Assembly: GCA_011503125.2 (NCBI GenBank)
Contig: WWBZ02000016.1
Location: 4,712,001 to 4,776,000, forward strand
Reading direction: 5' to 3'
Origin: Botryosphaeria dothidea
Taxonomy: Eukaryota > Ascomycota > Dothideomycetes > Botryosphaeriales > Botryosphaeriaceae
Length of the DNA stretch: 64,000 bases
Position 1 is the stretch's first letter; every line of letters begins with the position of its first letter. Below the pieces are notes generated by a model. It had not been told where the DNA came from. It did not search any database and saw nothing but the letters and a program-made list of their open reading frames with translations. This document shows positions 22,059-33,047 of the stretch, piece after piece. The position numbers were made by a program, and so were the translations under genes.

Positions 22059-22550
22059 TCACAGAAAGACGCCCTCCTCGTCCGCGGACGCATCGGTGCT
22101 CGCATGAGTCGCACTGTTCGCTGAGGCAGCCTGAGAGCTCGCGGTGGGTTGCCGTTGGCGGGCCTCTGTCGCAGTTTGGTTTTGCGCACTGCCATCGTCC
22201 GCAGTGTTGCTGTCTCGTTGTGCTCCACCAGCGTCTCCGTTGACCTGCGCCTTGCTTTGATCCGTCTTGGCGTCCTCGACCCAAGGCATGCCTCGATTCA
22301 CTTCGACCTCCAACTTCAGCAGCTCAATGCGGTCCTCCATGCGCGCCATCACCTCCTCGTTCTCTTTGATGGCGTCGGCACAGTCGCGGTCACCCTCGTC
22401 TGCGAAGGGCTGAAGCTGCACGTTAGAGCGACGCAGGTGGTAGATGGAGTTGCGGAGCTCTGCTGCTTTGGCGTGCAGTGAGGGCAGCGTCAATTCCTTG
22501 ATGGCTTCGGCGAATGCGGCCGGCGAGATGGGCAGCGACTCGGAAGACAT
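22059..22550 (-). CDS. Tma17/Adc17-like proteasome assembly chaperone
   Basis: A 163-residue intronless protein. The first 90 residues match the pattern of yeast Tma17/Adc17, which binds Rpt6 and helps assemble the proteasome regulatory particle under stress: LHAKAAELRNSIYHLRRSNVQL, then DCADAIKENEEVMARMEDRI and LLKLEVEVNRG. This region should form a coiled-coil hairpin. The second half is Gln/Ala/Ser/Thr-rich, probably disordered, and ends DEEGVFL. The start MSSESLPISP was preferred to the open frame upstream, which lacks family similarity. It shares a short divergent promoter with the rhomboid protease gene. The family call rests on the pattern, not on alignment. Confidence 0.72.
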   Translation of the reverse strand: MSSESLPISPAAFAEAIKELTLPSLHAKAAELRNSIYHLRRSNVQLQPFADEGDRDCADAIKENEEVMARMEDRIELLKLEVEVNRGMPWVEDAKTDQSKAQVNGDAGGAQRDSNTADDGSAQNQTATEARQRQPTASSQAASANSATHASTDASADEEGVFL

Positions 22551-22782
22551 GGTTGGTAGATCGAGTTGTACTCTGTTAGTGCTAGAAGCTGCTGGGCGGC
22601 TCGCTTTTGCGGGGAGTTGGCGGCCAGGCGAACTTTTTTTCGTGGATGCGCGGCGGCGGGGAGCTTGCAAGGCGGAAGATGGAGCTGCTGCTTATTCCGT
22701 CACTCGTCATGAAGTTTGGCCGTCGCGTGTGCGTCACCTCCGCGCCCGCTACACCGCGCGCCTCAACCACCCGTCCACAGCG
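22551..22782. promoter_or_regulatory. Divergent promoter between the Tma17-like gene and the rhomboid gene
   Basis: Only 232 bp separate the two start codons, the shortest head-to-head spacer in the window, so the two genes very probably share regulatory sequence. Confidence 0.6.
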
Positions 22783-24598
22783 ATGAGCAATGCGTGGATT
22801 GTAACATGTAGGCCCTTCGCTGGACTACGCTCGTTCTCGCAAGCTCTTCCATCCCGGTCAATTGCATCCGCTGCTGCCTCTCGTGCGTCGGCGAGAGCAG
22901 TACACCCGCACCTCCCACGCCTCGGCACCGCGCCGCTTAAATGCCACAGCTTACACCCACCCCTCCTTCGCTTTCTTGAACAGCGCCTGTTCACTACATC
23001 CGCCACCGCCTTCTCTCGTAGACCTTCCGCTGCTTCGAAGAAGCCTTCACCGGCCCCCACAACTGGGGAAAATGACGGCAAATCACAAGATAAGGAAGAG
23101 AAAGAGGACACACCTCTCCCTGGTGGAAACCTGCCTCAGGCCAAGATAACAAATATTTTTGGCCCGGGGACATCGGCGAAGGAAGGCAATGCCTTCCTCC
23201 GAGCCCTGCAACACCGTCGTGTGACAGGGAGCCTGGCCGAGAAAGGTGTAAACTTCCGTCAAGGTGGCCCGGTCGCTTTCCCACGAGAGCGTGCTTTGAA
23301 CGCTCTTGAATATCTTCGCAGCACGTGTCCTGTCGATGAGGAAGCTGCCGCTGTTGAATGGGCTCAGCGGGAAGCAGAGAGGCTGGAAGCAGAGCTCATC
23401 CAGAGGGCGCAGAATCTCCGGCTGTACAAAAAATCGGACCCAGGCCAAACTCTCGGCAGTGTATATGGACACAGTGAGCTGGAAGCTCTAAGAAAAAGGA
23501 ATGAAGAAATCTACGAACGCGAACAGGACGAAAAGGAAAGACAAGCTGCAATTAAAGAGAGGGAGGGAACTGGCAAGACTGGGACTTTAGGTCCCGTCAA
23601 GGCAAAGGCGGAGCTCCGTAAGAGAAGATATCTCGGTGTCTGCTAGAGCATCCATAGCTGATTGAAAACGAACAGGCAAAAAGGAGAAGTCTGAATGGGT
23701 CAAGTATTACGAGGAACAAGCCATGCTGCGGAAGGAAAAAGAGGCTCCCAAAATGAGCGCCGTAAGCCACCATCACTCCAAACCCACCCCCCTTCCAGCG
23801 CTCACAACACTTCCACTCTAGGCCGCACGCATCCTCCCCTCGGCCTTCGTCGCTGCCGTCGTCCTCGGCATCTGCTACTTCCTCCACACAAGCTACGTCC
23901 CGCCCCCCTCCTCCGCGCGCCTCTGGCCCGACACGCCCCCCGCGCTCTCAACCTGCCTCGCCCTCCTCAACATCAACCTCTTCATCTTCCTCGCCTGGCG
24001 CTTCCCACCCCTCTGGCGGCCCTTCAACAAATACCTCCTCCAAACCCCCGGCTACCCGACCGCGGCCTCCCTCCTCGGCAACATCTTCTCGCACCAAGAC
24101 CCAAAGCACCTCTTCATGAACATGCTAATCCTCATGGGCGCCGGCCCGCAGCTGCACGAGCTGGTCGGCCGCGGCACCTTCCTGGCCATCTACCTCTCCG
24201 GCGGGGTGCTGGGGTCGCTCTTCTCGCTGGCGTCCAGCGTCGCCGCGCGCAACTTCGCCGTCAGCACGCTCGGCGCCAGCGGCGCGCTAGCCGCCACCAT
24301 CGGCGCGCTCCTGATGCTCAAGGACGCCGACGCCTTCACCCTGCCCTTCTTCCCCGAGTACCGCATCCCCGTCAGCTCGTACGGCTTGCTGGGCGCGTGC
24401 CTGGCGTACGAGGTCTGGGGCTTGACGCGCCGCGGACAGACGGGCATGGATCACGTGGCGCATTTGGGCGGGTATGCGACGGGCATGGCGGCGGCGGGCG
24501 GCTTGAAGTGGCAGGTTGCGGAGAGGAGGCGGAGGGCGGAGGAGAAGAAGAGGGAGATGGGGTTCTTGCAGAGGACTTTCGGGAGCGGGAAGGATTGA
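22783..24598 (+). CDS. Mitochondrial rhomboid protease
   Basis: Intramembrane serine protease of the Pcp1/Rbd1/PARL type, which cleaves inner-membrane proteins. Exons are 22783-23617, 23676-23761 and 23822-24598, giving 565 residues. The N-terminus is a long presequence rich in Arg, Ser and Ala. Residues 90-300 are charged and predicted matrix-exposed or coiled. The rhomboid domain starts at AARILPSAFVAAVVLG and contains the conserved HLFMNMLILMGAGP stretch, the catalytic serine S460 in GASGA and the catalytic histidine H521 in DHVAHLGGYATG. At least six membrane segments are visible. The 58-nt intron 1 was placed at an in-codon GTAAGA donor, restoring ELRKKEKSEWVKYYEEQ. Domain and catalytic residues are intact. 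Confidence 0.92.
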
Positions 24599-25319
24599 GT
24601 GAAAGGTCGTGAAAAGGGGGTTCGTGGATGCGTAGGTTGTCACGCCTATGCCTGTGAGGCGTTTTGTGTGAATACGATTGGTTTGAGAGTACATGGCAGG
24701 TACTGCTCTCTTATTGAATGAGTGTCAAAGCCCCCCCCCCCCCCCCCCCCCCCCCCCGCTTTGGAGACGTGGAACTGAAATGTGGTTGTGGTCCGGCGCA
24801 GCGCCACGTATGATAGGATTACATAGCAGTAGAAAGCTCTTCTCTCATGCAAAACACTAAGCCACAACTTCGAGTTTTCAAGTCCACATTTTATACTAAT
24901 TCCCGCCCTTGCTCTTCCTGCACCAATACTACAATTGCCGATTAAGAGCAAGAGAAGGCGAAACAATAGACGACAGGGGGTATGTGAGTAACCTGACTGA
25001 AATATCTCGAAACACGGTCCCGCTTGGGAGAGAGAAAATAATTGTCTCTTTTTGCGCGCGTAGAACCGGAGACCTTGCCCCTGCTTTTAGCAGAATGAAA
25101 GAATGAAATGTGACCCCGCTCCTCCTGTGCTTCCGGCTTGTAAAAGAAAAAAACGGGTTTATCCAAAGCCCACGCGCAGTCATTGCCCTTGCCAGTCTCC
25201 TAACTCCATGCAAATGACTACGAACAAAAAAGAAAGGTCGGGATGGCATCCCATCAGCAGACGGCCGTACAGATAATCTCTTCCGAAAGTCTCATCTCCT
25301 GATTGGCCCTGGAATTCGC
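24599..25319. other. Spacer between convergent rhomboid and verprolin genes
   Basis: Tail-to-tail interval with two 3' UTRs and a long poly-C run (listed separately). No other gene is seen. Confidence 0.5.
24731..24757. repeat. Poly-C run of 27
   Basis: An uninterrupted run of 27 C, likely in the 3' UTR or just downstream of the rhomboid gene. The exact length may be unreliable. Confidence 0.9.
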
Positions 25320-26695
25320 TCACTGGTACGAACTCAGGTCCAACGGCACGCTGCTCCCACGCCCAGCCCTATACTTCTTCGGCACACCGCTGAACTCACG
25401 AGGTTTGGGCAACTCGGAATCAGTTTGAAACTTCCAGCGGCCGTCGTTGATGCGTAGTTGGCCAGGACTAACGGGCGCAGAACTCTTGGCTGAGCCGCCA
25501 TTTGTGAGGGTGAAGGCGCTTGGATCCATAGTTGAAGCGCGCGGCGGGGGTGCTGAAGAAGGAGGGGGCGGAGGCGCGGCCATGGTAGGAGCTCTGACGG
25601 GCGGCGCGCCGGGCGGTGGGGGAGGCGCGGATGGAGCGGCAGATGGGGGTGGTGGGGGAGCGGGCGAGGAGGGTAGTCGCGGTGGTGATGCGGGCGGTGG
25701 AGGCGGGGGCGCGGCGGGAGAGGCACGTCCGAAGGCATTGCGAGCCGCTTGTTCGGCCAAGGAGGGAGTGTGGCCGTTGGTTGGCGGCGGAGGCGGGCCT
25801 GGCGGGGGCGGTGGTGTTGCGCGCGAAGGCGGTCGCGGGGCAGACGAGGGAGGCGGTGGCGGCGCAGCTGGGGGGGAGGGTGCTGCAGATGGAGGGGGTG
25901 GCGGCGCGGGGGTTGTTGGCTTTCGTGATGCTGGTGGAGGAACAGGTGGCTTCTTGCCAACGGGTGGTGGTGGCTTGGGCTTCCCACCAAGGGCTCCGTG
26001 GGACGAGGCTGGTCGGAGCGTGTTTTTGAGTGCTGCTACGTTAGGCGGCAGCGGCGGGGCGCTTCCGGGAGGCCGTGGAGCTGAGGGAGGAGTAGGCGCT
26101 TGACCTGTGGGAGGTTTGGGTGCTGTCCGCGAACGCGTCGTCTCCGGATCTGACAGATATGGCGATTCGTGCTTGTCTGCTCCTGTGTCGACTCCGCTCT
26201 TGCCAGTCTTCCGTAGCTTCGGCATACCTACACCCGCGAAGATGCCTGCCAGCTGGGGCGCTCCGCCTGAGGCGGCTCCTCCTGAGCTTTCCCCAGTATC
26301 ACTGTTACTCCTTGCCCTGTTGCCGCCTGGCACGGGTGGTGCAAGTCCGCCCGGAGGCTTGGGCGCCATTCCGGGAACGGGCGGCGCGCCCATTGGAGGG
26401 CCGGAGGGACCATCAAGCACCTTCCCAACTTGTGGTGCTGAGCGGTCATTGACTTGGGTGACTTTCTTTAGCTTTGCGCCTGACCGAATGTCGCCAAGCA
26501 GTGCTCCCTGTTTGCGTCATCAGCAGCAGCTCGTGAGCCAAGGTGTTCCCATAGCATGTTTGTACGCACTCTATCTTTCCCAGCGCCAGCTGCAGGCCGC
26601 GAGGGTAAGCCGCCGGGAGGAGGAGGCGGCGGAGGAGGAGGACCGCCGACAGCGCCAGGCGGCGGAGGGGGAGGTGGTGGAGGCGGCGCGGGCAT
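25320..26695 (-). CDS. VRP1: Verprolin (WIP homologue, actin regulator)
   Basis: Proline-rich partner of WASP that binds actin and acts at endocytic actin patches. Exons are 26695-26570 and 26507-25320, giving 437 residues. Residues 1-30 are poly-proline with Gly. A WH2 actin-binding motif spans about residues 43-67: GALLGDIRSGAKLKKVT with NDRSAP after it. The centre is a long series of proline runs and PPPS blocks fit for SH3 and profilin binding. Near the C-terminus, GRWKFQTDSELPKPREF matches the WASP-binding segment of the WIP family. The intron falls between the poly-proline start and the WH2 motif. The sequence on the opposite strand is Gly-rich in two frames, which is only a shadow of the proline codons. 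Confidence 0.9.
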
Positions 26696-26979
26696 TGCGG
26701 AGGTGTCGTGTGTGCAAGATCAAGCCGGGCGGATCGAGGATCCTCAGCTATGTCGACACAGCGAGGCGGTCGGAACGTGGGCGCCTCGAAGCACGGCGAA
26801 GTGAGGGCGAGGGATGGTGATGTTGAAGTGTGAGCGACCAGGCACGGGAGCGAATGATGTCGGGTCTTGGGCTGAGATGTGGCTCGCGCCGCACAGCCAC
26901 CACTTCGGTGCGAATCGTCATCACCGACGGCGGCAAACCTTTGGCCGCCGCCGCCGCTTTGCTTTCCGCAACACCCAAA
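26696..26979. promoter_or_regulatory. Divergent promoter between verprolin and the 415-aa protein gene
   Basis: A 284-bp head-to-head spacer. The plus-strand frame is open through it from 26830, but those 50 residues do not look like a presequence, so I treat them as leader. Confidence 0.5.
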
Positions 26980-28227
26980 ATGCACTCTTCGTCGCGCCTC
27001 CTGCGCGTCCGCCCCGCACCGGTATCTCCATGCCAGCTGTGCGAATACATCCTCCGCCAGCCCAAATGGCAGCAGTGTCGCCCATTGACTGCTGCCTCCG
27101 CCGCACTCGAACCGCACCCTCGTAGCGGACTTCAGCGGATACGACAGCAGTCCCGGAAGATCCCAGCCTCATGCGCGTCGCAATCGCTTACCTCTCGGCC
27201 CCTTTTCCGTACAGTCAGCACCAGCGATGCCGCAAAGCCGCTGCCTACTGCCAATGCTGCCCACGAAGTCGAAAAAGCGCAAAATGCCATCCTTGCCATA
27301 CTCAATAGCGAATCCGTGCCATCGGAAGATGCCCTTTTGGAGGCTCTCAAGGCCGCGCAGATAACCGCCGAGTATCTGAACGGACGTAACAAACGTGGTT
27401 CCCAGCGACCTCCGACGCCTACGTCGATGCTGTTGGACCAGGAGCCACACACCACTGATTCATCTCAGCCCATTCAGACACTATCGACCTGGCTGTACAA
27501 GCTCATGCAACATCCGCCCGTCTTCATCTCGCCAAAGGTTTTGGATGCCTACATTACCACGCAATCAATTCTCGAGCAGCCCGAGAGCTTCCCGGAGATC
27601 CTTCACTTGTATGCAAACAAACCAGTCGGGACGCCAGATACGTCGCCCGTGAAGTACAACAAGCCGAATCCAAACATTCCAGCAGCCGCCGTACCGTGTG
27701 ATGTTGCAAATCGCGCGCTCGATGCAGCAATTCATGCTAAGGACTTGCACCTGGCATTGTCTATTATTGAGCTTACCTTCCGGCAGCCTGCCTACCGTCG
27801 GGCTATCATGTTGCGGAAAGTCATGCCGCCAGTCGCCGGCCTCGCCCTAGCCCCTGGAGCTGCTTACATCCTGGCCTCGAAGTTCGCCAACTATCAAGAT
27901 GTCGTCAGCCCTCAGTCGGCCATGCAAATAGCGATGGTAGGCATACTGACGTACATTGGAGCGGTGTCGACCATTGGAGTGGTGGCAGTAACAACGGCAA
28001 ATGATCAAATGGATAGGATTGCGTGGGCGACGGGCATGGCGTTGTCGGAACGGTACTTGAGAGAGGAAGAACGCGCAGCAGTGGACAGGGTCGCGCAGGC
28101 CTGGGGCTTCAAGGATCCCAACAGAAAGGGTGAAGAGGAAGGTGAAGAATGGGATGAGTTGAGGGAGTGGGCAGGCCTCAGAGGGATGGTGTTGGACAAG
28201 GTAGAGCTCATGGAGGGTATGCAATAA
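26980..28227 (+). CDS. Uncharacterised mitochondrial membrane protein
   Basis: A 415-residue intronless protein; I recognise a conserved fungal look but cannot name the family. From the chosen start (ATG in CAAAATGCA) the first 90 residues are rich in Arg, Ser and Ala with few acids, as in a mitochondrial presequence, with RTVSTSDA near a plausible cleavage point. The middle contains LSTWLYKLMQHPPVFISPKVLDAYITTQ and VANRALDAAIHAKDLHLALSIIE, which read as helices resembling a helical-repeat module. Two hydrophobic segments follow (AGLALAPGAAYILASKFA and AMQIAMVGILTYIGAVSTIGVVAVTT), then a charged C-terminal domain. This suggests an inner-membrane protein with large soluble parts. An upstream in-frame Met at 26830 is less likely as start. 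Confidence 0.7.
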   Translation: MHSSSRLLRVRPAPVSPCQLCEYILRQPKWQQCRPLTAASAALEPHPRSGLQRIRQQSRKIPASCASQSLTSRPLFRTVSTSDAAKPLPTANAAHEVEKAQNAILAILNSESVPSEDALLEALKAAQITAEYLNGRNKRGSQRPPTPTSMLLDQEPHTTDSSQPIQTLSTWLYKLMQHPPVFISPKVLDAYITTQSILEQPESFPEILHLYANKPVGTPDTSPVKYNKPNPNIPAAAVPCDVANRALDAAIHAKDLHLALSIIELTFRQPAYRRAIMLRKVMPPVAGLALAPGAAYILASKFANYQDVVSPQSAMQIAMVGILTYIGAVSTIGVVAVTTANDQMDRIAWATGMALSERYLREEERAAVDRVAQAWGFKDPNRKGEEEGEEWDELREWAGLRGMVLDKVELMEGMQ

Positions 28228-28678
28228 TAGTCCAAAGACGTGACAGGCATGCACGAGGGTTCTTGAAAAGCAATGTATCATGTAAACTATACGAAGAGCT
28301 GAAACGTGTGATGCTCATTTACTTGCCGATGTTCGTTGTGAGTTCCGATGCTGTGTTGGCCATCCACCAGGACTCGACATTCAGGCTCACAACCGCAATT
28401 GGTCGTTCTGGCAGGCAACAGCCGCTGAACAAGTAGCGTGGGCGAATGAAGGGTACGCATGCATGAACAGTTGTGCCTGGATGAGACGTCACCGCCCGCA
28501 GACGCGCCAAGCGCACGGGCAGCTCCGCCGCTTGGGAGCGCGCGCGTTCACCAGCTCCGGCTTCACTTGCAACAGCACCTCGAGCACCACCACGCTCACA
28601 GCCTCTGCCCCGCATCGCGACTTCTTCCCCGCGCCCCCGGCCTGATTATGAGGAAGCGCCTCAAAGCGCACTGCCAAC
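28228..28678 (+). promoter_or_regulatory. Upstream region of HIR1
   Basis: The interval lies between two plus-strand genes and holds the 3' UTR of the upstream gene and the HIR1 promoter and leader. The sequence just before the HIR1 start is C-rich. No other element was recognised. Confidence 0.5.
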
Positions 28679-31600
28679 ATGCACATTGTCAAGCCCGTCT
28701 GGTTGACGCATCCCGGTAAGCTCCTCCGCGCGACTGCTCTTCCGCGGGCGGGCTGTCGCGCTTTTGGATTTCCACTAATGCACGCGATTGCGCAGGTGAG
28801 CTCAAGGACTTCGAGGTGTACAGCTGCCATGTCTCACCCGACGGCAATAGACTTGCTACCGCCGCTGGAGGTATGTCAATAGCTTGCGCAAGAGCTCCGA
28901 GCCTTCGGACAGCGCATGCCCTCCCGCCCGCCATACTGAACATTCTGCGTAGATGGACACGTACGGATTTGGTCGACCGAGGCTGTTATGAATTCCGCGA
29001 ACCCCGACTACAACAAGCCCCGTCAGCTCGCCGCCGTCAGCAACCATTCAGGCACTATCCACACCGTGCGCTTCTCCAGCAACGGCAAATACCTCGCCTC
29101 GGGTGCAGATGACAGGGTTGTATGCGTCTACGTGCTAGACCCTAATCCTGTGTCGCACTCCACTTTCGGTACGAGAATCTCGGATGAGGGCCTTTTTGGG
29201 GGAGTCTGCTAAAAGACAGCGCAGGAAGCAATGAGGAGCCACCTGTTGAGAACTGGCGCGTTCTGCGGCGCTTAATCGGCCATGATAACGACGTCCAAGA
29301 CTTAGGCTGGTCCTACGACTCGTCAATTCTCGTTTCAGTGGGCCTGGATTCGAAGGTGGTCGTCTGGTCGGGACACACTTTCGAGAAGCTGAAGACTATT
29401 AACAGCCACCAAAGCCACGTCAAGGGCATCACCTTCGATCCCGCGAATAAGTACTTCGCAACTGCTAGCGACGACCGTACTATCAAGCTCTTCCGTTTCA
29501 CTCCGCCGGCCCCGAATGCGACAGCCCAGGACTCGGTCAACAATTTCACTCTCGAAACTACCATCATCGCTCCCTTCGTCACCTCACCTCTAACAACATA
29601 TTTTCGGCGATGCTCATGGTCGCCTGATGGTAATCACATAGCTGCGGCAAACGCTACCAACGGTCCGGTAAGCTCAGTAGCTATCATCAACAGAGGATCG
29701 TGGGAGAGTGATATCAACCTGATTGGCCATGAAGGACCAGTGGAGGTCTGCGCATTCTCCCCGCGCATGTTCTACAGAGAGCCTCTCACCGACGCGCACA
29801 AAGACGCCAATGGCAATTCGAATCTACCTTCAGTCACCGTCATTGCCTGCGCGGGCCAGGATAAGACGCTCAGTATCTGGAACACAAGCTTTGCCCGGCC
29901 GTTTGTCATAACCCAAGAGCTTTCTAGCAAATCCATCTCCGACCTAGCCTGGTCTCCGGACGGTGAGAAGTTGTTCTTGACCAGTCTTGACGGGAGCATC
30001 ATGACGGCAGTATTTGAGCCTGGCGAGTTGGGGTACGTTGCGCCACTTTCGGAGAGTGATAAGGCATTGCAAAAGTTCGGTGCTGGCCGAAGACTAGGCA
30101 TGGTCGAGGGTACAGATGCATTGCTTCTCGAGGAAGGAAGCAAGGCTGGCGAACTCAAAGGAGTCCAAGGACGCATGGGCGAGTTGATGGGAGACGGCGG
30201 TCTTCCTGCATCTGCTGCGGCCAACGGCATTCCACCACCTACTCAAACGAATGGTGCTGCTCCTCAGTCAAACGGTCAGACAACCACCAATGGGCAAAGT
30301 TCAGGTATCCAGGCACCATCGGCGCCTCAATCTTCAGGGGATCCCAGGGTGGATAAGCTCAAGCAACGCGTAACCGTCACCAAGGATGGCAAGAAGAGGA
30401 TAGCCCCTCTTCTAGTGTCAGCATCTTCTGGCCTGGCGGAGTCATCCCTGCCTCAGACACAGCTGGTCTCCGCACAACAAGCCAGAAGTGGCCCTGGCGC
30501 TCGCAATGACAGTCCACACAACATTCTTGATCTATCAAAACCATATGACGGATTTCCAAAGGGAGGTCTTGCCGGCCTTCTACTGGGAAATAAACGCAAA
30601 TTTGCCGAGATTGAGGGCGATGCTGATCACAAGACTGAAAAGAGGTTTGCCAGGGCCACCGCAAATGGAGCTGCTCCAGTTCTGGTGAACACTCCAGACG
30701 GACTAGTGCCGCCGAAGACCTCCGCTAGACCATCCGAGGTGGACGTACCCGAGCCACTCCGCCCGGCCCTTGTTAATCCGAGCTTATCGGTGAGCCAGCT
30801 GAGGCTCGCAGTTCCTCTGATTCGAACCGTCATTATCAGGACAGCAGACGGGAGTGAGCCCCCGCAGCATGGTGATAGCTCATCGAACGAGGATGCGGTT
30901 ACGCTAGAAGCCCGTAACGCGACTGCCCCTTCAAGAACCGGCAGGCCGCAGGACAGGGATCCTACTCGCATCAGCTGCACTAAGAAGGGTCAAAACCTAT
31001 GGCAAGATTTCCTGCCAAGGCAAGTCATGCTTCTCACAGGCAATCCAAACTTTTGGGCGGCAGCATGCGAAGATGCAACTATCCATGTTTGGACACCCGC
31101 CGGACGACGATTACTAAATCCTCTGACGCTCGAAGCCCAGCCGGTGATAATGGACTGCCGAGGCTGGTGGCTGCTGTGCATCACCGCTGTGGGCCTCTGT
31201 TATGTGTGGAACCTTAAGACGCTTTCAGCTGCTCATCCTCCCGTTTCAGTTGCTCCCATCCTCGATGCAGCAATACACACACAAGGCCCGCATCTCACTG
31301 CTACTCCCAGCATCGTATTCGCTCGCCTTAATTCCCAGGGCCGTGTCATTGTGGCTCTTTCCAACGGTGACGGTTACACATATTCTCCATTGCTCTACTC
31401 CTGGCAACGCCTCTCAGAGCCATGGTGGGCTGTGGGATCTCAGTACTGGAACACAACAGACTCATCCGTCGGCAACCTTTCCACGAGCGCCGCTGCCAAG
31501 CAGGTCGAGAAGAACAGAGAGAAGCAAATGGACGAAGTGGCACCAGAGAATATATCCGCCGGTATCATACCACAGCTCGAGCGCAACACCACCAACAACA

Positions 31601-32188
31601 CATTGCTCCGCGGCCGCTCTTTCTATCTGTCCCGCCTCATCAAGGCGCTGCTGTCGGCTGAAGGTTTTGAAAACCTAGAGTCGAGCGTCAGCATCGCTCA
31701 TCTGGAGAACAGGGTGGCGGCTGCGATGACGCTGGGAGCGCGCGAGGAGTTCAAGATCTACCTGCTCATGTACGCGAAGCGGCTGGGCGCGGAGGGCTTG
31801 AAGGGCAAGATCGAGGAGTTGCTTCGGAGCCTGATGGGCAACATTTTCGAGGACGAAGAGGACAACGACGGGGAGAAGGACGCGGGCAACGAAGTAGTCG
31901 CGACGGGCGCGTCGGCGCCTTTGGGCACGGCGAAGGACGAATTGGTGGGCTGGAAGAGGGAGGAGTTGCTCAAGGAGGTCGTGGTCGTTCTCGGTAAGTT
32001 TTTGAAACCTCCGTTCGCATGGTTTCTTTCCTTGTGGTCCTTCGACGATGGGTTAACGATAGGCAGGCAAACATCGCGATCTCCAGCGCATCACCGTCCC
32101 GTACGCGCGCTTGCTGGGGGTGGTCGAGCAGCAGCGTCCGGCCAACAACAACACCAACGAGGACGGCGATATGGACACGGAACTTTGA
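28679..32188 (+). CDS. HIR1: Histone transcription regulator HIR1 (HIRA family)
   Basis: WD-repeat subunit of the HIR complex, a replication-independent histone H3-H4 chaperone that also represses histone genes. Exons are 28679-28715, 28796-28870, 28953-29168, 29225-31993 and 32067-32188, giving 1072 residues. It begins MHIVKPVWLTHPG, and WD40 repeats follow (DGHVRIWS, GHDNDVQDLGWSYDSSILVSVGLDSKVVVW, KGITFDPANKYFATASDDRTIKLFRF, AGQDKTLSIWNTS). A low-complexity linker near residues 410-480 is rich in Gln, Asn and Ala. The GNPNFWAAACEDATIHVWTPAGRRL stretch starts the C-terminal HIRA domain. Acidic residues cluster near the end (EDEEDNDGEKD). Three of the four introns lie in the first 200 codons. 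Confidence 0.93.
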
Positions 32189-33047
32189 GCGACGTCATTC
32201 CCGTACCGCTTTCGCGTCGTCTGGCGTTTTCATAGGACTCCCCTTTTTACTTCTCTTGCTGTCTGGTGGTGTACATTTTAGGCTGGCTGAGGGGGGTTTG
32301 TCTTCAAGGATCGCGGGTGGGTGCTGAGAGTTCGTGATAAAGGCGTTCTATACACTTTTTTTCCTCGTAGGGCATCTTTGTTGTGATGATGATGATGGGT
32401 CCCTTTTTTTCGTTTTACTGTCCGAGCTTTCTTCCGTCTCTCTTCTCAATTCTTTTCCTTTTTTGGAAGAGAGCGTTTGTGAGGTAGAGATGGCTAAGAA
32501 GAACTGATATGGGCGATTACTACTATGGATGACGTTATCGCTGCGTTCAGCGCTGTCTTTTCTTTTATCTCTTTCTCTTTTCGTTCTCGGGGGATCATTA
32601 AAAAAAAAAGGGAAATTCTAAGGCTCGGGACGCATTTTTGCGTGGACATAGTGTTATGAATCGTTGGAGGGATATGAGCCAATGCTGATGATCCTCTCTC
32701 GTCTCTTTGCTCTCCTTTTGTCCCGGTAAACGTGTATTCTGGGTTATGTTGGTGTCTTGAGAGTCAGTGGGGGGCGTTAGAGAGTGAATGGAGACGTCGA
32801 TACATGCATGTTTTCAGTGCTGATGATCGTTAGTCACTGCATATGGGGGAAACTGGGTGAGAATCATTATGAGGGGATATGCAGCAGTGATATTTTTGAG
32901 CCCGCAAAAAATTCCGAGACAAGAAGCCTACTTCATGGTGTCCCATGTAGTGAACGGCCAACGAACAACGATAGATCTTCCTCCGAGAATAAGTGTGAGA
33001 AGGCTGGCCAACTTCTCAAGGTGATTCATCTGTTTGTAGCCGTGTGC
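32189..33047. other. Spacer between convergent HIR1 and F-box-like genes
   Basis: Tail-to-tail interval, T-rich on the plus strand at 32250-32640 with short GAT repeats (32385-32398), consistent with 3' UTR sequence. No gene was recognised. Confidence 0.5.
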
